Shown piece by piece: positions 16,287 to 23,912 of a DNA stretch of 64,000 nt. The notes beneath the pieces were generated by a model. That model was given only the letters and a program-made list of their open reading frames with translations, did no database searches and was not told the DNA's origin. Positions within the stretch are counted from its first letter, which is position 1, and each line of letters opens with the position of its first letter. Source of the DNA: Actinomadura barringtoniae (GTDB lineage Bacteria > Actinomycetota > Actinomycetes > Streptosporangiales > Streptosporangiaceae); the NCBI RefSeq assembly GCF_017573505.1, contig NZ_JAGEOJ010000008.1, forward strand, positions 248,001-312,000, given 5' to 3'. The position numbers and the translations under genes were made by a program.

Positions 16287-17069
16287 ATGACCGACCTCCG
16301 AGGGTCACGGATCCTGCTCACCGGCGCGTCCAGCGGCATCGGCCGCGCGCTGGCCATCGCCCTGGCAGGCCACGGCGCGCGCGTCGCCGTCTCGGCCCGC
16401 CGCGAGCCCGAGCTGCGCAAGCTGCCCGCCGAGCACGTCCTGCCCGCCGACCTCTCTATCCGCGGCGCCGCCGCCACGCTGGCCGAACGAGCCGCCCACG
16501 CGATGGGCGGCATCGACATCCTCATCAACAACGCCGGCGTCAGCGTGATCGCCCCCCAATCAGACCTGGGCGACGACGACGAGGCACGCGCCTCGTTCGA
16601 GACCAACTTCTGGACTCCCCTGGCGCTCGCCCGCGCGGCCCTGCCCGCGATGCCCGGCAACGGAACGATCGTCAACGTCACCTCGACGGTGCAGTCCGTC
16701 CCGCTCCCCCTGCTCGGCTACTACGCCGCGTCCAAGTCGGCGCTCGCCCAAGCAACCCGCGCCCTCCGTCACGAACTCCGCCACACCGACATCCGCGTCC
16801 TGGAGATCGTCCCCGGCTCGACCGACACCCCACTCCGCGACATCGACCTGCTCCCCTGGCGAGGCGGCAAGCCACCCCGCACCTTCCCGCCCGTTCCGCC
16901 CGAATCAGTGGCCGCCGCGACCATCAAGGCACTCCGCAAGAACAAGCAGCGCATGGTCCACCCCGCCTATTCACTCGCACCCCTAGAACTGCCGGTCATA
17001 GGCCGCCTGGTGGCATCGATCGCGGCCCGTCGCATCCGAACGGAGTCGGAAACTCTGCCCACACCGTGA
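16287..17069 (+). CDS. Short-chain dehydrogenase/reductase (SDR)
   Basis: 260 residues, classical SDR: cofactor loop TGASSGIGRAL, NNAG at INNAGVSV, catalytic Ser in IVNVTSTVQS and YxxxK in YYAASKSA. The Arg pair after the second strand (SARREPELRK) suggests NADP(H). Substrate unknown; the C-terminus has an extra hydrophobic segment (ELPVIGRLVASIAARR) seen in membrane-associated lipid or steroid SDRs. Controlled by the divergent TetR gene. Its last 74 bases overlap the convergent ATPase gene. Confidence 0.88.
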   Translation: MTDLRGSRILLTGASSGIGRALAIALAGHGARVAVSARREPELRKLPAEHVLPADLSIRGAAATLAERAAHAMGGIDILINNAGVSVIAPQSDLGDDDEARASFETNFWTPLALARAALPAMPGNGTIVNVTSTVQSVPLPLLGYYAASKSALAQATRALRHELRHTDIRVLEIVPGSTDTPLRDIDLLPWRGGKPPRTFPPVPPESVAAATIKALRKNKQRMVHPAYSLAPLELPVIGRLVASIAARRIRTESETLPTP

Positions 17070-17436
17070 CACCCTCGCCGTCCCCGTCATAACCCCACCG
17101 TTCGCTCAACGCGGCGAGCAGCATCAGCCCGCGCCCATTTTCGGTGAGTGGATCGACCTCCCGCGTGATGCCCGGCCGCCCCAGGCCGCCGTCATCGGTC
17201 ACCTCCGTACGGACCACACCCGAGCCCGCCGAGAGGGTGACCGTCACCCAGCCGCCCTCACCCGACCGGCTGTGCCGGATCGCGTTGCCGAACTTCTCGG
17301 TCAGGCACAGCTGGATGTCGTCCAGCCGTGGATGGTCCGCCCCCAGCAGATCCCCCGCGAACTGCCGCAGCTGCCGTACCGAGCGGCTCTCACCCAGCAG
17401 CGTGATCGTGCCGATCACCACCAGTCCGTCGGTCAC
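16996..17436 (-). CDS. Anti-sigma-factor-like ATP-binding protein (HATPase_c_2)
   Basis: 146-residue GHKL ATPase domain like SpoIIAB/RsbW: N-box EKFGNAIRHSRSGEGG, then TDDGGLGRPGI and the G-box ENGRGLMLLAALSERWGY. The usual ELxxNA Glu context reads EKFGNA. GTG 17436 has AAGGAG eight bases upstream. In actinomycetes such proteins commonly sit beside XRE-DUF5753 and DUF397 genes, exactly as here (divergent from 17611). They are thought to act in sigma or antitoxin-like partner switching. The 74-base 3' overlap with the SDR gene is unusual. Confidence 0.85.
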   Translation of the reverse strand: MTDGLVVIGTITLLGESRSVRQLRQFAGDLLGADHPRLDDIQLCLTEKFGNAIRHSRSGEGGWVTVTLSAGSGVVRTEVTDDGGLGRPGITREVDPLTENGRGLMLLAALSERWGYDGDGEGVTVWAEFPTPFGCDGPRSMPPGGL

Positions 17437-17512
17437 GCCACGTTCTCCTTCCGTTTGCGTCGTCCACGGAAGGTTCGTCCCACCCGGTGATCGCCATCTC
17501 GCGTTCGATCCC

Positions 17513-17544
17513 GGGCTAAAAGATCGACGGGCTAAAAGGTCATC
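17513..17544 (+). promoter_or_regulatory. 16-bp direct repeat GGGCTAAAAG upstream of XRE gene
   Basis: GGGCTAAAAGATCGAC (17513-17528) is immediately followed by GGGCTAAAAGGTCATC (17529-17544), in the divergent promoter region of the ATPase and XRE-DUF5753 genes. Two abutting copies suggest cooperative binding, perhaps by the XRE protein. Confidence 0.5.
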
Positions 17545-17610
17545 GGATTGAAGATTCAGCCGCCGAGAATCCTGTACTCATCCGGGCACGGAGCGTGAAA
17601 CGGTGTCAAC

Positions 17611-18450
17611 ATGCCCTCGGTCCGGTACCGCCGCATCGGAAGCGCCCTCCGCCAGGCCCGCGAGGCGGCGGGCCTGACCATAGAAGCCGCCGCGCGCCGC
17701 TACGGCCGCTCCCCCGGCTGGATCAGCACGACCGAGAACGGCCTCCAGCCCATCCGAGTGGACGACCTCGGCGACCTCCTCGACTTTTACAAAGTGCAAG
17801 ACCCGATCCTCCGCGAATCCCTTCTTCACCTGGCCCGCCAAGGCCGCAAGAAGAACTGGGAACGCGAGTTCCAGAACCATGTATCCGCCGCATCGCTCGA
17901 TCTGGCCAGTCTGGAGTGGGACTCATCCGAGATCTGTACGTTCCAGCCCAACCTCATACCTGGTCTGCTGCAGACACCGGACTACACGCGCAGCCTCATA
18001 GCCGCGAGTCTTTATGACGAGGACCGGCGACCAGATGACTTCGTGAGGTTTCGGCTAGCGAGACAGCGTGTTCTCTCGAAGGCTCAGCCCCCGAACTATG
18101 TCGCAGTCATTGGGGAGGCCGCCCTACACCAGCAGGTCGGCAGTTCTGAAGCAATGCGCACCCAACTCCGGCAGCTACGCGAGGCCGCACAGCTAAGCCA
18201 CATCACCGTGCGGATCCTCCCATACTCAGCAGGTGCTCACTTGTGGCTGACGGGTCCCTTCGATCTCTTCAGACTCCTGCCACCTGGCCGGCTGACGGTT
18301 TCAGTGTTCGAACTCTTCAAACAAAGCTCTTTCGTCGAGGACCCGAAGGAGGTCGCCAGCCACGAACAACTCTTCGCCCATCTACTGTCCGGCACCTTGG
18401 ATGAAGCCCATTCTCTCAATGTCGTCGACCGGATACTCTCAACGCCATGA
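17611..18450 (+). CDS. XRE-family regulator with DUF5753 (Scr1-type)
   Basis: 279 residues: N-terminal HTH_XRE (IGSALRQAREAAGLTIEAAARRYGRSPGWISTTENG) and a C-terminal DUF5753 domain (WDSSEICTFQPNLIPGLLQTPDYTRSLI, VIGEAALHQQVGS, ITVRILPYSAGAHLW). DUF5753 proteins pair with DUF397 proteins, described as antitoxin-like/toxin-like and also as developmental regulators in Streptomyces. The stop overlaps the ATG of the DUF397 gene at 18447. No strong ribosome site upstream of ATG 17611. Codon use in the middle is less GC-biased than in its neighbours, which is common for this family. Confidence 0.9.
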   Translation: MPSVRYRRIGSALRQAREAAGLTIEAAARRYGRSPGWISTTENGLQPIRVDDLGDLLDFYKVQDPILRESLLHLARQGRKKNWEREFQNHVSAASLDLASLEWDSSEICTFQPNLIPGLLQTPDYTRSLIAASLYDEDRRPDDFVRFRLARQRVLSKAQPPNYVAVIGEAALHQQVGSSEAMRTQLRQLREAAQLSHITVRILPYSAGAHLWLTGPFDLFRLLPPGRLTVSVFELFKQSSFVEDPKEVASHEQLFAHLLSGTLDEAHSLNVVDRILSTP

Positions 18451-18773
18451 AGGCACCGGAGTTGCGGGGCGCCTGGTGGCGCAAGAGCAGCTACAGCGGC
18501 GGCAGCGAGGGCAGCTGTGTAGAGGTTGCGTCCGTCTGGCAGAAGAGCAGCTACAGCGGCGCCAGTGAAGGCCAGTGCGTCGAGGTCGCGGCCGCTTGGC
18601 ACAAGAGCAGCCGTAGCGGCGGCGACGAGGGCGACTGTGTTGAGGTTGGGAGTGCCTCGGGGCGGTTGGTGGCGGCTCGGGATTCCAAGGATCCTGAGGG
18701 GCCTGCGCTGTGCTTTGAGCAGGGCGAGTGGCGGTCGTTCTTCACCAGCATCAAGTCAGGCGTATACGGCTAA
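18447..18773 (+). CDS. Triplicated DUF397 protein
   Basis: 108 residues. A normal DUF397 protein is about 60-70 residues with one WRKSSYSG...CVEVA unit. Here the unit occurs three times with an exact 20-residue (60-base) period: RKSSYSGGSEGSCVEVA, QKSSYSGASEGQCVEVA, HKSSRSGGDEGDCVEVG. The single usual tail follows (RDSKDPEGPALCFEQGEWRSFF). The bases encoding KSS begin at 18483, 18543 and 18603. ATG 18447 overlaps the XRE-DUF5753 stop. Likely the partner of that protein; the amplified N-terminal motif may give several binding sites. Confidence 0.88.
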   Translation: MKAPELRGAWWRKSSYSGGSEGSCVEVASVWQKSSYSGASEGQCVEVAAAWHKSSRSGGDEGDCVEVGSASGRLVAARDSKDPEGPALCFEQGEWRSFFTSIKSGVYG

Positions 18774-18784
18774 GCTCCCAGGTC

Positions 18785-19261
18785 ATGTCCTACGTCGATC
18801 ACACGGGCGAGATCAGCGCGGTGCTGCGGACCGCCGACGACATCAAGTCGCTGACCTACCCGAACGGCACCACGACCGTCTTCACCGCGCCGGGGTCGGC
18901 GACCATGGGCCAGTTCGGGCTGTTCGAGTGGAACATGGTCGCTCAGAGCTCGCGTTCAGGCGGCCACTTCCACAAGACCTTCTCCGAGTCGTTCTACATC
19001 GTGAGCGGGCAGGTCGAACTCTTCAACGGCGAGAAGTGGGCCACGGCCAACCCTGGTGACTTCTTCTACGTGCCGATGGGCGGCGTCCACGGGTTCTGCA
19101 ACCCCGCCGAGGCGGAGGCCAAGATGCTGGTCCTGTTCGCCCCCGCGCCGCCCCGCGAGAAGTACTTCGAGGCACTGGCCGAGATCCGCGAGTCGGGCCG
19201 CACCCTCACCGACGAGGAGTGGACCGCCCTCTACGCCGAGCACGACCAGTACATGGTCTGA
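18785..19261 (+). CDS. Cupin-domain protein
   Basis: 158-residue single-domain cupin. Motif 1 GGHFHKTFSESFYIVSGQVELF gives two His and one Glu metal ligands. Motif 2 PGDFFYVPMGGVHGFCN gives the last His. Such small cupins act as metal-dependent dioxygenases, isomerases or ligand-binding proteins; the reaction is not readable. ATG 18785 follows the DUF397 stop by 11 bases, without a strong ribosome site. It may or may not share that transcript. Confidence 0.82.
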   Translation: MSYVDHTGEISAVLRTADDIKSLTYPNGTTTVFTAPGSATMGQFGLFEWNMVAQSSRSGGHFHKTFSESFYIVSGQVELFNGEKWATANPGDFFYVPMGGVHGFCNPAEAEAKMLVLFAPAPPREKYFEALAEIRESGRTLTDEEWTALYAEHDQYMV

Positions 19262-19271
19262 CGGCCCTGCC

Positions 19272-20216
19272 TCACTCCTTCCACCACGGCTCTTCGCCCT
19301 CCTGGGCGATGAACTCGTGGAAGTCCATGTTGCCGATCTCCAGGTTGCAGGCCAGCGATCCGACCTCGCGGCAGGGCAGGAGCATGGCCTGGCCAGGGGT
19401 GTCGTAGAGATCGACGACGGTCAGCGGTCGGCCGGGTTCGGTGAACGTTCTGGCATCGGCGAGCGCGACCAGTGTGGTGTGCAGCTTGGGCGCGGTCAGC
19501 GCCGGAACCTGGCCCGGCAGGAGATCGCTGAACGCCCGGTCGTCGACGACCCTGGCCGTGAGCGGATAGTTGTCCACGTCGATCTCGTCCGGGTCCAGGT
19601 CAGCACCGACCCATCGGCCACTCTCATCGACGCCGCCCAGGTCGGCGAGCAGCGCCTGCCATCCCGCCTCGTCATCGAACGATGTGCGGACCAGCAGCGC
19701 GGCGTCGGTGGACGGCAAGGCCGGGAAATCTCGACGGAGTGGCGTGGTCGGCGTGGTGAAGGCCGGCCGGGCACCGTCGCCCTCGTAAACGCCGAGCACG
19801 TCCATGCCGCGCACCAGATCGTCGAAACCGAGCGCGCCGCCGAGCAGGGCCGTCAGGACCTCGCCTAGCCGGGCCGACGGCACCCGGACGCCGCGTCCGG
19901 GCACCACGGCCACATCCACCAGCAACGGCCCGGCCCCGCCATAGGTCACCGCAATGTCGGCCAAGACGACGACCGGTGCGGATTCGCCTTCCGGAACGAG
20001 CGCAGGGACGTTCCCACCGTGCAGGTAGTCCCAGCCACGGCCTTCCACCAACCGCACCCGCGCGTCGCCCAGGACGAGCACGTCACCCTGCCTGCCGCCT
20101 CCGATCTCGCCTAGCAACTGGCCCCACCGTGCCTTGCCGTTCTCGTAGCTCGTGCACACCAACAACACCTCGCCGGGCGCGGACTGAAAAAGCTCGGGAA
20201 AAGTCATGGCTCGCAT
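19272..20216 (-). CDS. Tandem DUF6924-like protein
   Basis: 314 residues from ATG 20216 (ATG 20207 and TTG 20237 are alternatives; no clear ribosome site). Two related halves are visible. Residues about 10-140 begin LLVCTSYENGKARWGQLLGEIGG; residues about 175-310 begin LLVRTSFDDEAGWQALLADLGG. Each is followed by a beta-rich stretch (VVVLADIAVTYGGAGPLLVDV; TLVALADARTFTEPGRPLTVVDL) and a C-terminal MDFHEF motif only in the second. Single DUF6924 proteins are the usual form, so this is an internal duplication. Function unknown; no enzymatic motif. Confidence 0.72.
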   Translation of the reverse strand: MRAMTFPELFQSAPGEVLLVCTSYENGKARWGQLLGEIGGGRQGDVLVLGDARVRLVEGRGWDYLHGGNVPALVPEGESAPVVVLADIAVTYGGAGPLLVDVAVVPGRGVRVPSARLGEVLTALLGGALGFDDLVRGMDVLGVYEGDGARPAFTTPTTPLRRDFPALPSTDAALLVRTSFDDEAGWQALLADLGGVDESGRWVGADLDPDEIDVDNYPLTARVVDDRAFSDLLPGQVPALTAPKLHTTLVALADARTFTEPGRPLTVVDLYDTPGQAMLLPCREVGSLACNLEIGNMDFHEFIAQEGEEPWWKE

Positions 20217-20238
20217 GGTGGTGCCCGGGTCGGACAAT

Positions 20239-21396
20239 TCAGCGCGGGAGGAACGTGTCTAGGGCGTCGGCGACCAGGCCGGGTTGTTCGAGGGTCTGCA
20301 TGTGCGGTGTGCCGGGCAACTCCACGTAGGTCGATCCGGGGATGGCCTTGGCGATCCCGGACATGATCTCCGGCGTGGTGGAGGCGTCCAACTCCCCCGC
20401 CAGAACGAGGACTGGGGCCTTGAAGTCGGACAGGCGTCCCTGCACGTTCAGGTCCTTGAACGCGTGCCAGGCCGCGGCCCAGTCCTGCGGCAGGAACCGC
20501 AGGATCCGCTCGCGGGCGTAGCGCACACCCCAGTCGTTGGTGGCAAGCGCAGGCCCGGTGAACCAGCGCGTCAGCGTCGGGACGACCTGTGCCTGCATCC
20601 CGTCCGCCTCACCCGACCGGCCGCGGTTCTCGAACGCCTCGGTGAACGCGAAGTCGGTGGTGGCCTGGAGGGTGAGCGAGGCGAACCGGTCGGGGTGGGC
20701 GACGGCGGCGGTCTGCGCGATGCCTCCGCCGAACGACAGGCCCGCGACGTGCGCCTGATCCAGGCCGAGCGCGTCCATCACCCCGATCAGGTCATCGCCA
20801 GCCTGGTCCATGGTGAACGGGGTGGGCGACCCGGCGGCCGAGCCGTGCCCGCGGATGTCGTAGGCGAACACCCGGCGGCCGACCGCCAGCCGATCCATCA
20901 CCGGCTCCCACATTCGCCAGTCCAGGCCGAGCGAGTGCGACAACAACACGGCCGGACCGGCCTCTCCGCGCTGCGCCACCACCGTCTCGTGATCGTTCAG
21001 CCGCACCCGGTGCAGCCTGGCCGGTTGCGAGATCCCCGCGTCGGTGAGCACCCGGTCGATGACCTCAAGCGCCGTCAGCCCGCGCGGGAACCCCGCGTAC
21101 ACCGCCACATGCTCGGCCAGCGCCCGCAACTCATCCGCACCGACGCCCTGGTGCAGCGCGCCGCGCACATGCGTCGCGAGCTTGCCGTCGGCGCCGCCCA
21201 GCGCCGCGATCACCGCGACACTCGCCAGCTCCCGCGACTGACGGCTCAGCTCCGGGTGCGTCATCGGCCCCGCGAACGTCTCCAACATCGTCGCGTGCAC
21301 ATCCGGCGATGAGGCCTTGATCCTGTCCAGACCCGGCTCCGCCGGAACACCGATCAACTGCTCGAACTCGTGCTCGCCGCGCTCAAAGCGATCCAT
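20239..21396 (-). CDS. CMD-alpha/beta hydrolase fusion, reversed PcaL order
   Basis: 385 residues. ATG 21396 has AAGGAGG six bases upstream. Residues about 10-120 form a carboxymuconolactone decarboxylase (PcaC-like) domain (ELASVAVIAALGG, HVRGALHQGVGADELRAL, VAVYAGFPRGL). Residues about 127-385 form an alpha/beta hydrolase resembling 3-oxoadipate enol-lactonase: oxyanion SHSLGLDWRMW, nucleophile Ser221 in GLSFGG, Asp in LAGELDAS, His in GTPHMQ. Known actinobacterial PcaL has hydrolase first and CMD second; here the order is opposite. No other beta-ketoadipate genes are present, so the substrate may differ. Confidence 0.82.
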   Translation of the reverse strand: MDRFERGEHEFEQLIGVPAEPGLDRIKASSPDVHATMLETFAGPMTHPELSRQSRELASVAVIAALGGADGKLATHVRGALHQGVGADELRALAEHVAVYAGFPRGLTALEVIDRVLTDAGISQPARLHRVRLNDHETVVAQRGEAGPAVLLSHSLGLDWRMWEPVMDRLAVGRRVFAYDIRGHGSAAGSPTPFTMDQAGDDLIGVMDALGLDQAHVAGLSFGGGIAQTAAVAHPDRFASLTLQATTDFAFTEAFENRGRSGEADGMQAQVVPTLTRWFTGPALATNDWGVRYARERILRFLPQDWAAAWHAFKDLNVQGRLSDFKAPVLVLAGELDASTTPEIMSGIAKAIPGSTYVELPGTPHMQTLEQPGLVADALDTFLPR

Positions 21397-21409
21397 GGCT
21401 GCCTCCTTG

Positions 21410-22879
21410 TCAGGCCTCTGCGGGAGCATCGGCGGCGCGGTTCATGGTGAGGAGTGCGATGAGGAGCGCCGCCACGTAGAACCCGCCCCCGACGAGGATT
21501 CCGGTGGTGTAGCCGTGGGTGAGGGCGTCGGGCAGCGGGTGGCCGGGCAGCTGGTGCTTGGTGGCCTCGGTGGCGATGGCCGCCAGCACGGCCAGGCCGA
21601 GGGCGCCGCCGATCTGCAGGGTGGTGTTGATCAGGCCGGAGGCGATGCCGGTGTCGCGGTCGGCGACGCCGCGTACTCCGGCGATGGTCACGGTGACGAA
21701 GGCCAGGCCGAGGCCGAGACCGGCGACGAGCTGTGCGGGCAGCAGGACCGTCCAGGGGTTCTGGCCCGGCGCCAGGAGACCGAACCAGCCCATTCCGATG
21801 GCGGCGACCAGCAGCCCGATCGCGGTGACCGAACGTTCCGACATGCGGCCCAGCAGCTGCGGGCCGATGCCGCCTGCGGAGACGCCGATGCCGATGGCGA
21901 ACGGCAGGTAGGCCAGGCCGGTCTCCATCGGCTTGTAGCCCTTGACGACCTGCATGTAGAGCGTGAGGAAGTAGAACGTGGCGAGCATGCCCGCGCCCAG
22001 CAGGAAGTTGACCAGGTTGGCGCCGGCACGGCCCCTGTCGGCCAGGATGGCGGGCGGCATCATCGGCGCGGCGGCGGTGTACTGGATGACGGCGAACGCG
22101 ATCAGCAGCACGGCGGCGGCGCCGAAGAAGACGAGCGAGGTCCCGTCGGTCCAGCCGTGCACGTTGGCGCCGTTGATGGCGTAGACGAGCGAGCCGAGGC
22201 CCAGGATGACGGTGAGGGCGCCGGGCAGGTCGATCTTGCCGCGCTCGCGGTCGCCCTCGACGAGCACGGTGGTCCCGGCCAGCACCGCGATGGCGATCGG
22301 CACGTTCACGAACAGGATCCACCGCCAGTTCAGGTACTCGGTCAGCGCGCCGCCGAGCAGCAGGCCGACCACAGACCCGAGCCCGCCCATCGCGCCGTAG
22401 ACGCCGAGCGCCTTGTTGCGTTCAGAACCCGCCGGGAACGTGGTGGCCAGCAGCGACAGCGCCGTGGGCGCGGCGATCGCCGCTCCGACTCCCTGGGCGA
22501 TCCGGGCCGCGATCAGCACCGAACCCGTGGTGGCGAAGCCACCGGCGAGCGAGGCCAGCGTGAACACCACCAGGCCGGCGCGGAACATCCGCCTGCGCCC
22601 GAAGAGGTCACCGGCGCGGCCGCCGGCGAGCAGCAGGCCGCCGAACGACAGGGCGTAGGCGGTCATCACCCAGTTCAGGTCGGCCGCCGCCATGTGCAGC
22701 GAGTTCTGGATGCTGGGCAGGGCGACGGTCACGATGGTGGCGTCCAGCACCAGCATCAGCTGAGCCGCTGCGATCACCAGCAGGGCCAGGCCCAGCTTTC
22801 TCCCGCCCGCTTGGGGCGGTGAACCGGGAGGCGGTGAGTCCGGGGCGGCGGACGGGTCGTTTCTGGTCTGTGTGGTCAT
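21410..22879 (-). CDS. MFS drug/metabolite exporter, DHA2 (EmrB/QacA) type
   Basis: 489 residues, about 14 spans. Motif C-like and DHA2 landmarks are clear: VLDATIVTVALPSIQNSL near span 1, GGRAGDLFGRRRMF (motif A), RIAQGVGAAIAAPTALSLL and LGGALTEYLNWRWIFVN-like (WRWILFVNVP). Proton-driven efflux of drugs or a pathway product is expected. ATG 22879 overlaps the stop of the upstream 157-residue protein gene (22876), so they are coupled. Transcribed toward the CMD-hydrolase fusion 13 bases downstream. Confidence 0.92.
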   Translation of the reverse strand: MTTQTRNDPSAAPDSPPPGSPPQAGGRKLGLALLVIAAAQLMLVLDATIVTVALPSIQNSLHMAAADLNWVMTAYALSFGGLLLAGGRAGDLFGRRRMFRAGLVVFTLASLAGGFATTGSVLIAARIAQGVGAAIAAPTALSLLATTFPAGSERNKALGVYGAMGGLGSVVGLLLGGALTEYLNWRWILFVNVPIAIAVLAGTTVLVEGDRERGKIDLPGALTVILGLGSLVYAINGANVHGWTDGTSLVFFGAAAVLLIAFAVIQYTAAAPMMPPAILADRGRAGANLVNFLLGAGMLATFYFLTLYMQVVKGYKPMETGLAYLPFAIGIGVSAGGIGPQLLGRMSERSVTAIGLLVAAIGMGWFGLLAPGQNPWTVLLPAQLVAGLGLGLAFVTVTIAGVRGVADRDTGIASGLINTTLQIGGALGLAVLAAIATEATKHQLPGHPLPDALTHGYTTGILVGGGFYVAALLIALLTMNRAADAPAEA

Positions 22880-23349
22880 GAGCCTTCTCCTCTGTACGGG
22901 TTGGGGGGTCGGTGTTCGCGGCGTAGCCGGCGGGTGGCGCGGTCGGCGTCGGCGGCGACCGAGACGCTGCGGAACTCCCCGCCGGCCTCGGCCACCCAGA
23001 ACGCGCGGGCGATGATGGTCGGCCTGACGGGCTGGACCGCGTCGGCGCGGCCCGCGAACAGGACGGCGACCTGGTCACAGCCGGGCGGGAGCTGGCCCCA
23101 GGCCAGCGCCCACGGAGCCTGGCCGCGCCTGGCGCGGAAGCCGCCACGCAGCAGGATGGAGACGAGCGAGTGGGCCACGGCCACATCGAGCAGCCCGTCG
23201 CGGTCGTCGTGGATCTGCAGGGCGGGCCGGCGGTCGGGACCCCGGCCGATCCGGACGGTGTAGCCGCTTCGGGGAAGGCAGCACCCGCCCGGCGTCCCGG
23301 CCTGCCACGGCACAGCCGTGGCAGGCTCGATGAGGCGATCGGTCGTCAC
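22876..23349 (-). CDS. Unrecognised 157-residue protein
   Basis: No family recognised. Cytosolic, Arg-rich, with an early CysCys (GGCCLPRSGY) and a central region that looks like a small alpha/beta fold (LLDVAVAHSLVSILLRGGFRARRGQAP, VAVLFAGRADAVQPV, RAFWVAEAGGEFRSVSV). The tail is basic (ADRATRRLRREHRPPNPY). The gene sits 13 bases after the CMD-like gene and overlaps the MFS start by four bases, so it belongs to the same operon. GTG/ATG start at 23349 follows an unremarkable leader. Good coding bias supports it being real. Confidence 0.65.
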   Translation of the reverse strand: MTTDRLIEPATAVPWQAGTPGGCCLPRSGYTVRIGRGPDRRPALQIHDDRDGLLDVAVAHSLVSILLRGGFRARRGQAPWALAWGQLPPGCDQVAVLFAGRADAVQPVRPTIIARAFWVAEAGGEFRSVSVAADADRATRRLRREHRPPNPYRGEGS

Positions 23350-23362
23350 GGACGCTCCGCGG

Positions 23363-23848
23363 CTATTCGGCCGCGGCCGGACGCCACTGCTCGTCGGGCG
23401 AGACGCCCGGGAGCGGCCTGCCCGTCAGCGCGAGCGCGATGAAGAAGCTCACCTGGCCGACGGCCATGGTGAGGGTGGCCAGCGCCTTGTCCTCGTAGAG
23501 GGCGGACGCCCGCGCGTACAGTTCGTCGGAGACGCGCTCACCGTGCGGGTTGGGCGTGAGCACCGCCTCCACCAGCTCCAGCGCGGCGCGTTCGGCGTCG
23601 GAGAAGTAGGGCGCGTCCCGCCAGGAGGAGACGGCGGTGATCCGTTCCTCCGACTCCCCCGCCCGGCGCAGGTTCCCGGTGTGCAGAACGGTCAGGTAGG
23701 TGTTGCCGACGATCTGCCCGGCGCGCAGCTGGACCAGCCCGATCGTGGTGCGCGGGATCGAGCCGTTGCCGGTGGCCTTGAACAGCGCGCCGCCGACCTC
23801 GCCGAGTTCGGGAACGAGCTGCTGGGGGTTGGGCATGCGTGAACTCAT
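23363..23848 (-). CDS. AhpD-like CMD-fold protein lacking the CxxC cysteines
   Basis: 161 residues. Aligns to the AhpD/CMD peroxidase family along its length (IGLVQLRAGQIVGNTYLTVLH, RITAVSSWRDAPYFSDAERAALELVEAV, DKALATLTMAVGQVSFF). Active members have G-C-x-x-C-x-x-x-H at the signature; here it is G48-N49-T-Y-L52-T-V-L-H56, so both cysteines are absent and only His remains. It cannot be a thiol peroxidase of the AhpD kind. GGAGG lies before ATG 23848. Second gene of the five-gene minus-strand cluster. Confidence 0.85.
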   Translation of the reverse strand: MSSRMPNPQQLVPELGEVGGALFKATGNGSIPRTTIGLVQLRAGQIVGNTYLTVLHTGNLRRAGESEERITAVSSWRDAPYFSDAERAALELVEAVLTPNPHGERVSDELYARASALYEDKALATLTMAVGQVSFFIALALTGRPLPGVSPDEQWRPAAAE

Positions 23849-23912
23849 GGTTCCTCCATGTGGTTGTGATCGTGTGAAACGGAATGTGGAACGGGATGTG
23901 GAACGGGAGTGG

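Noticed and set aside
20239-21396. Gene symbol pcaL for the CMD-hydrolase fusion
   Set aside because: Domain order is reversed and no other beta-ketoadipate genes are nearby, so the symbol would overstate the function.
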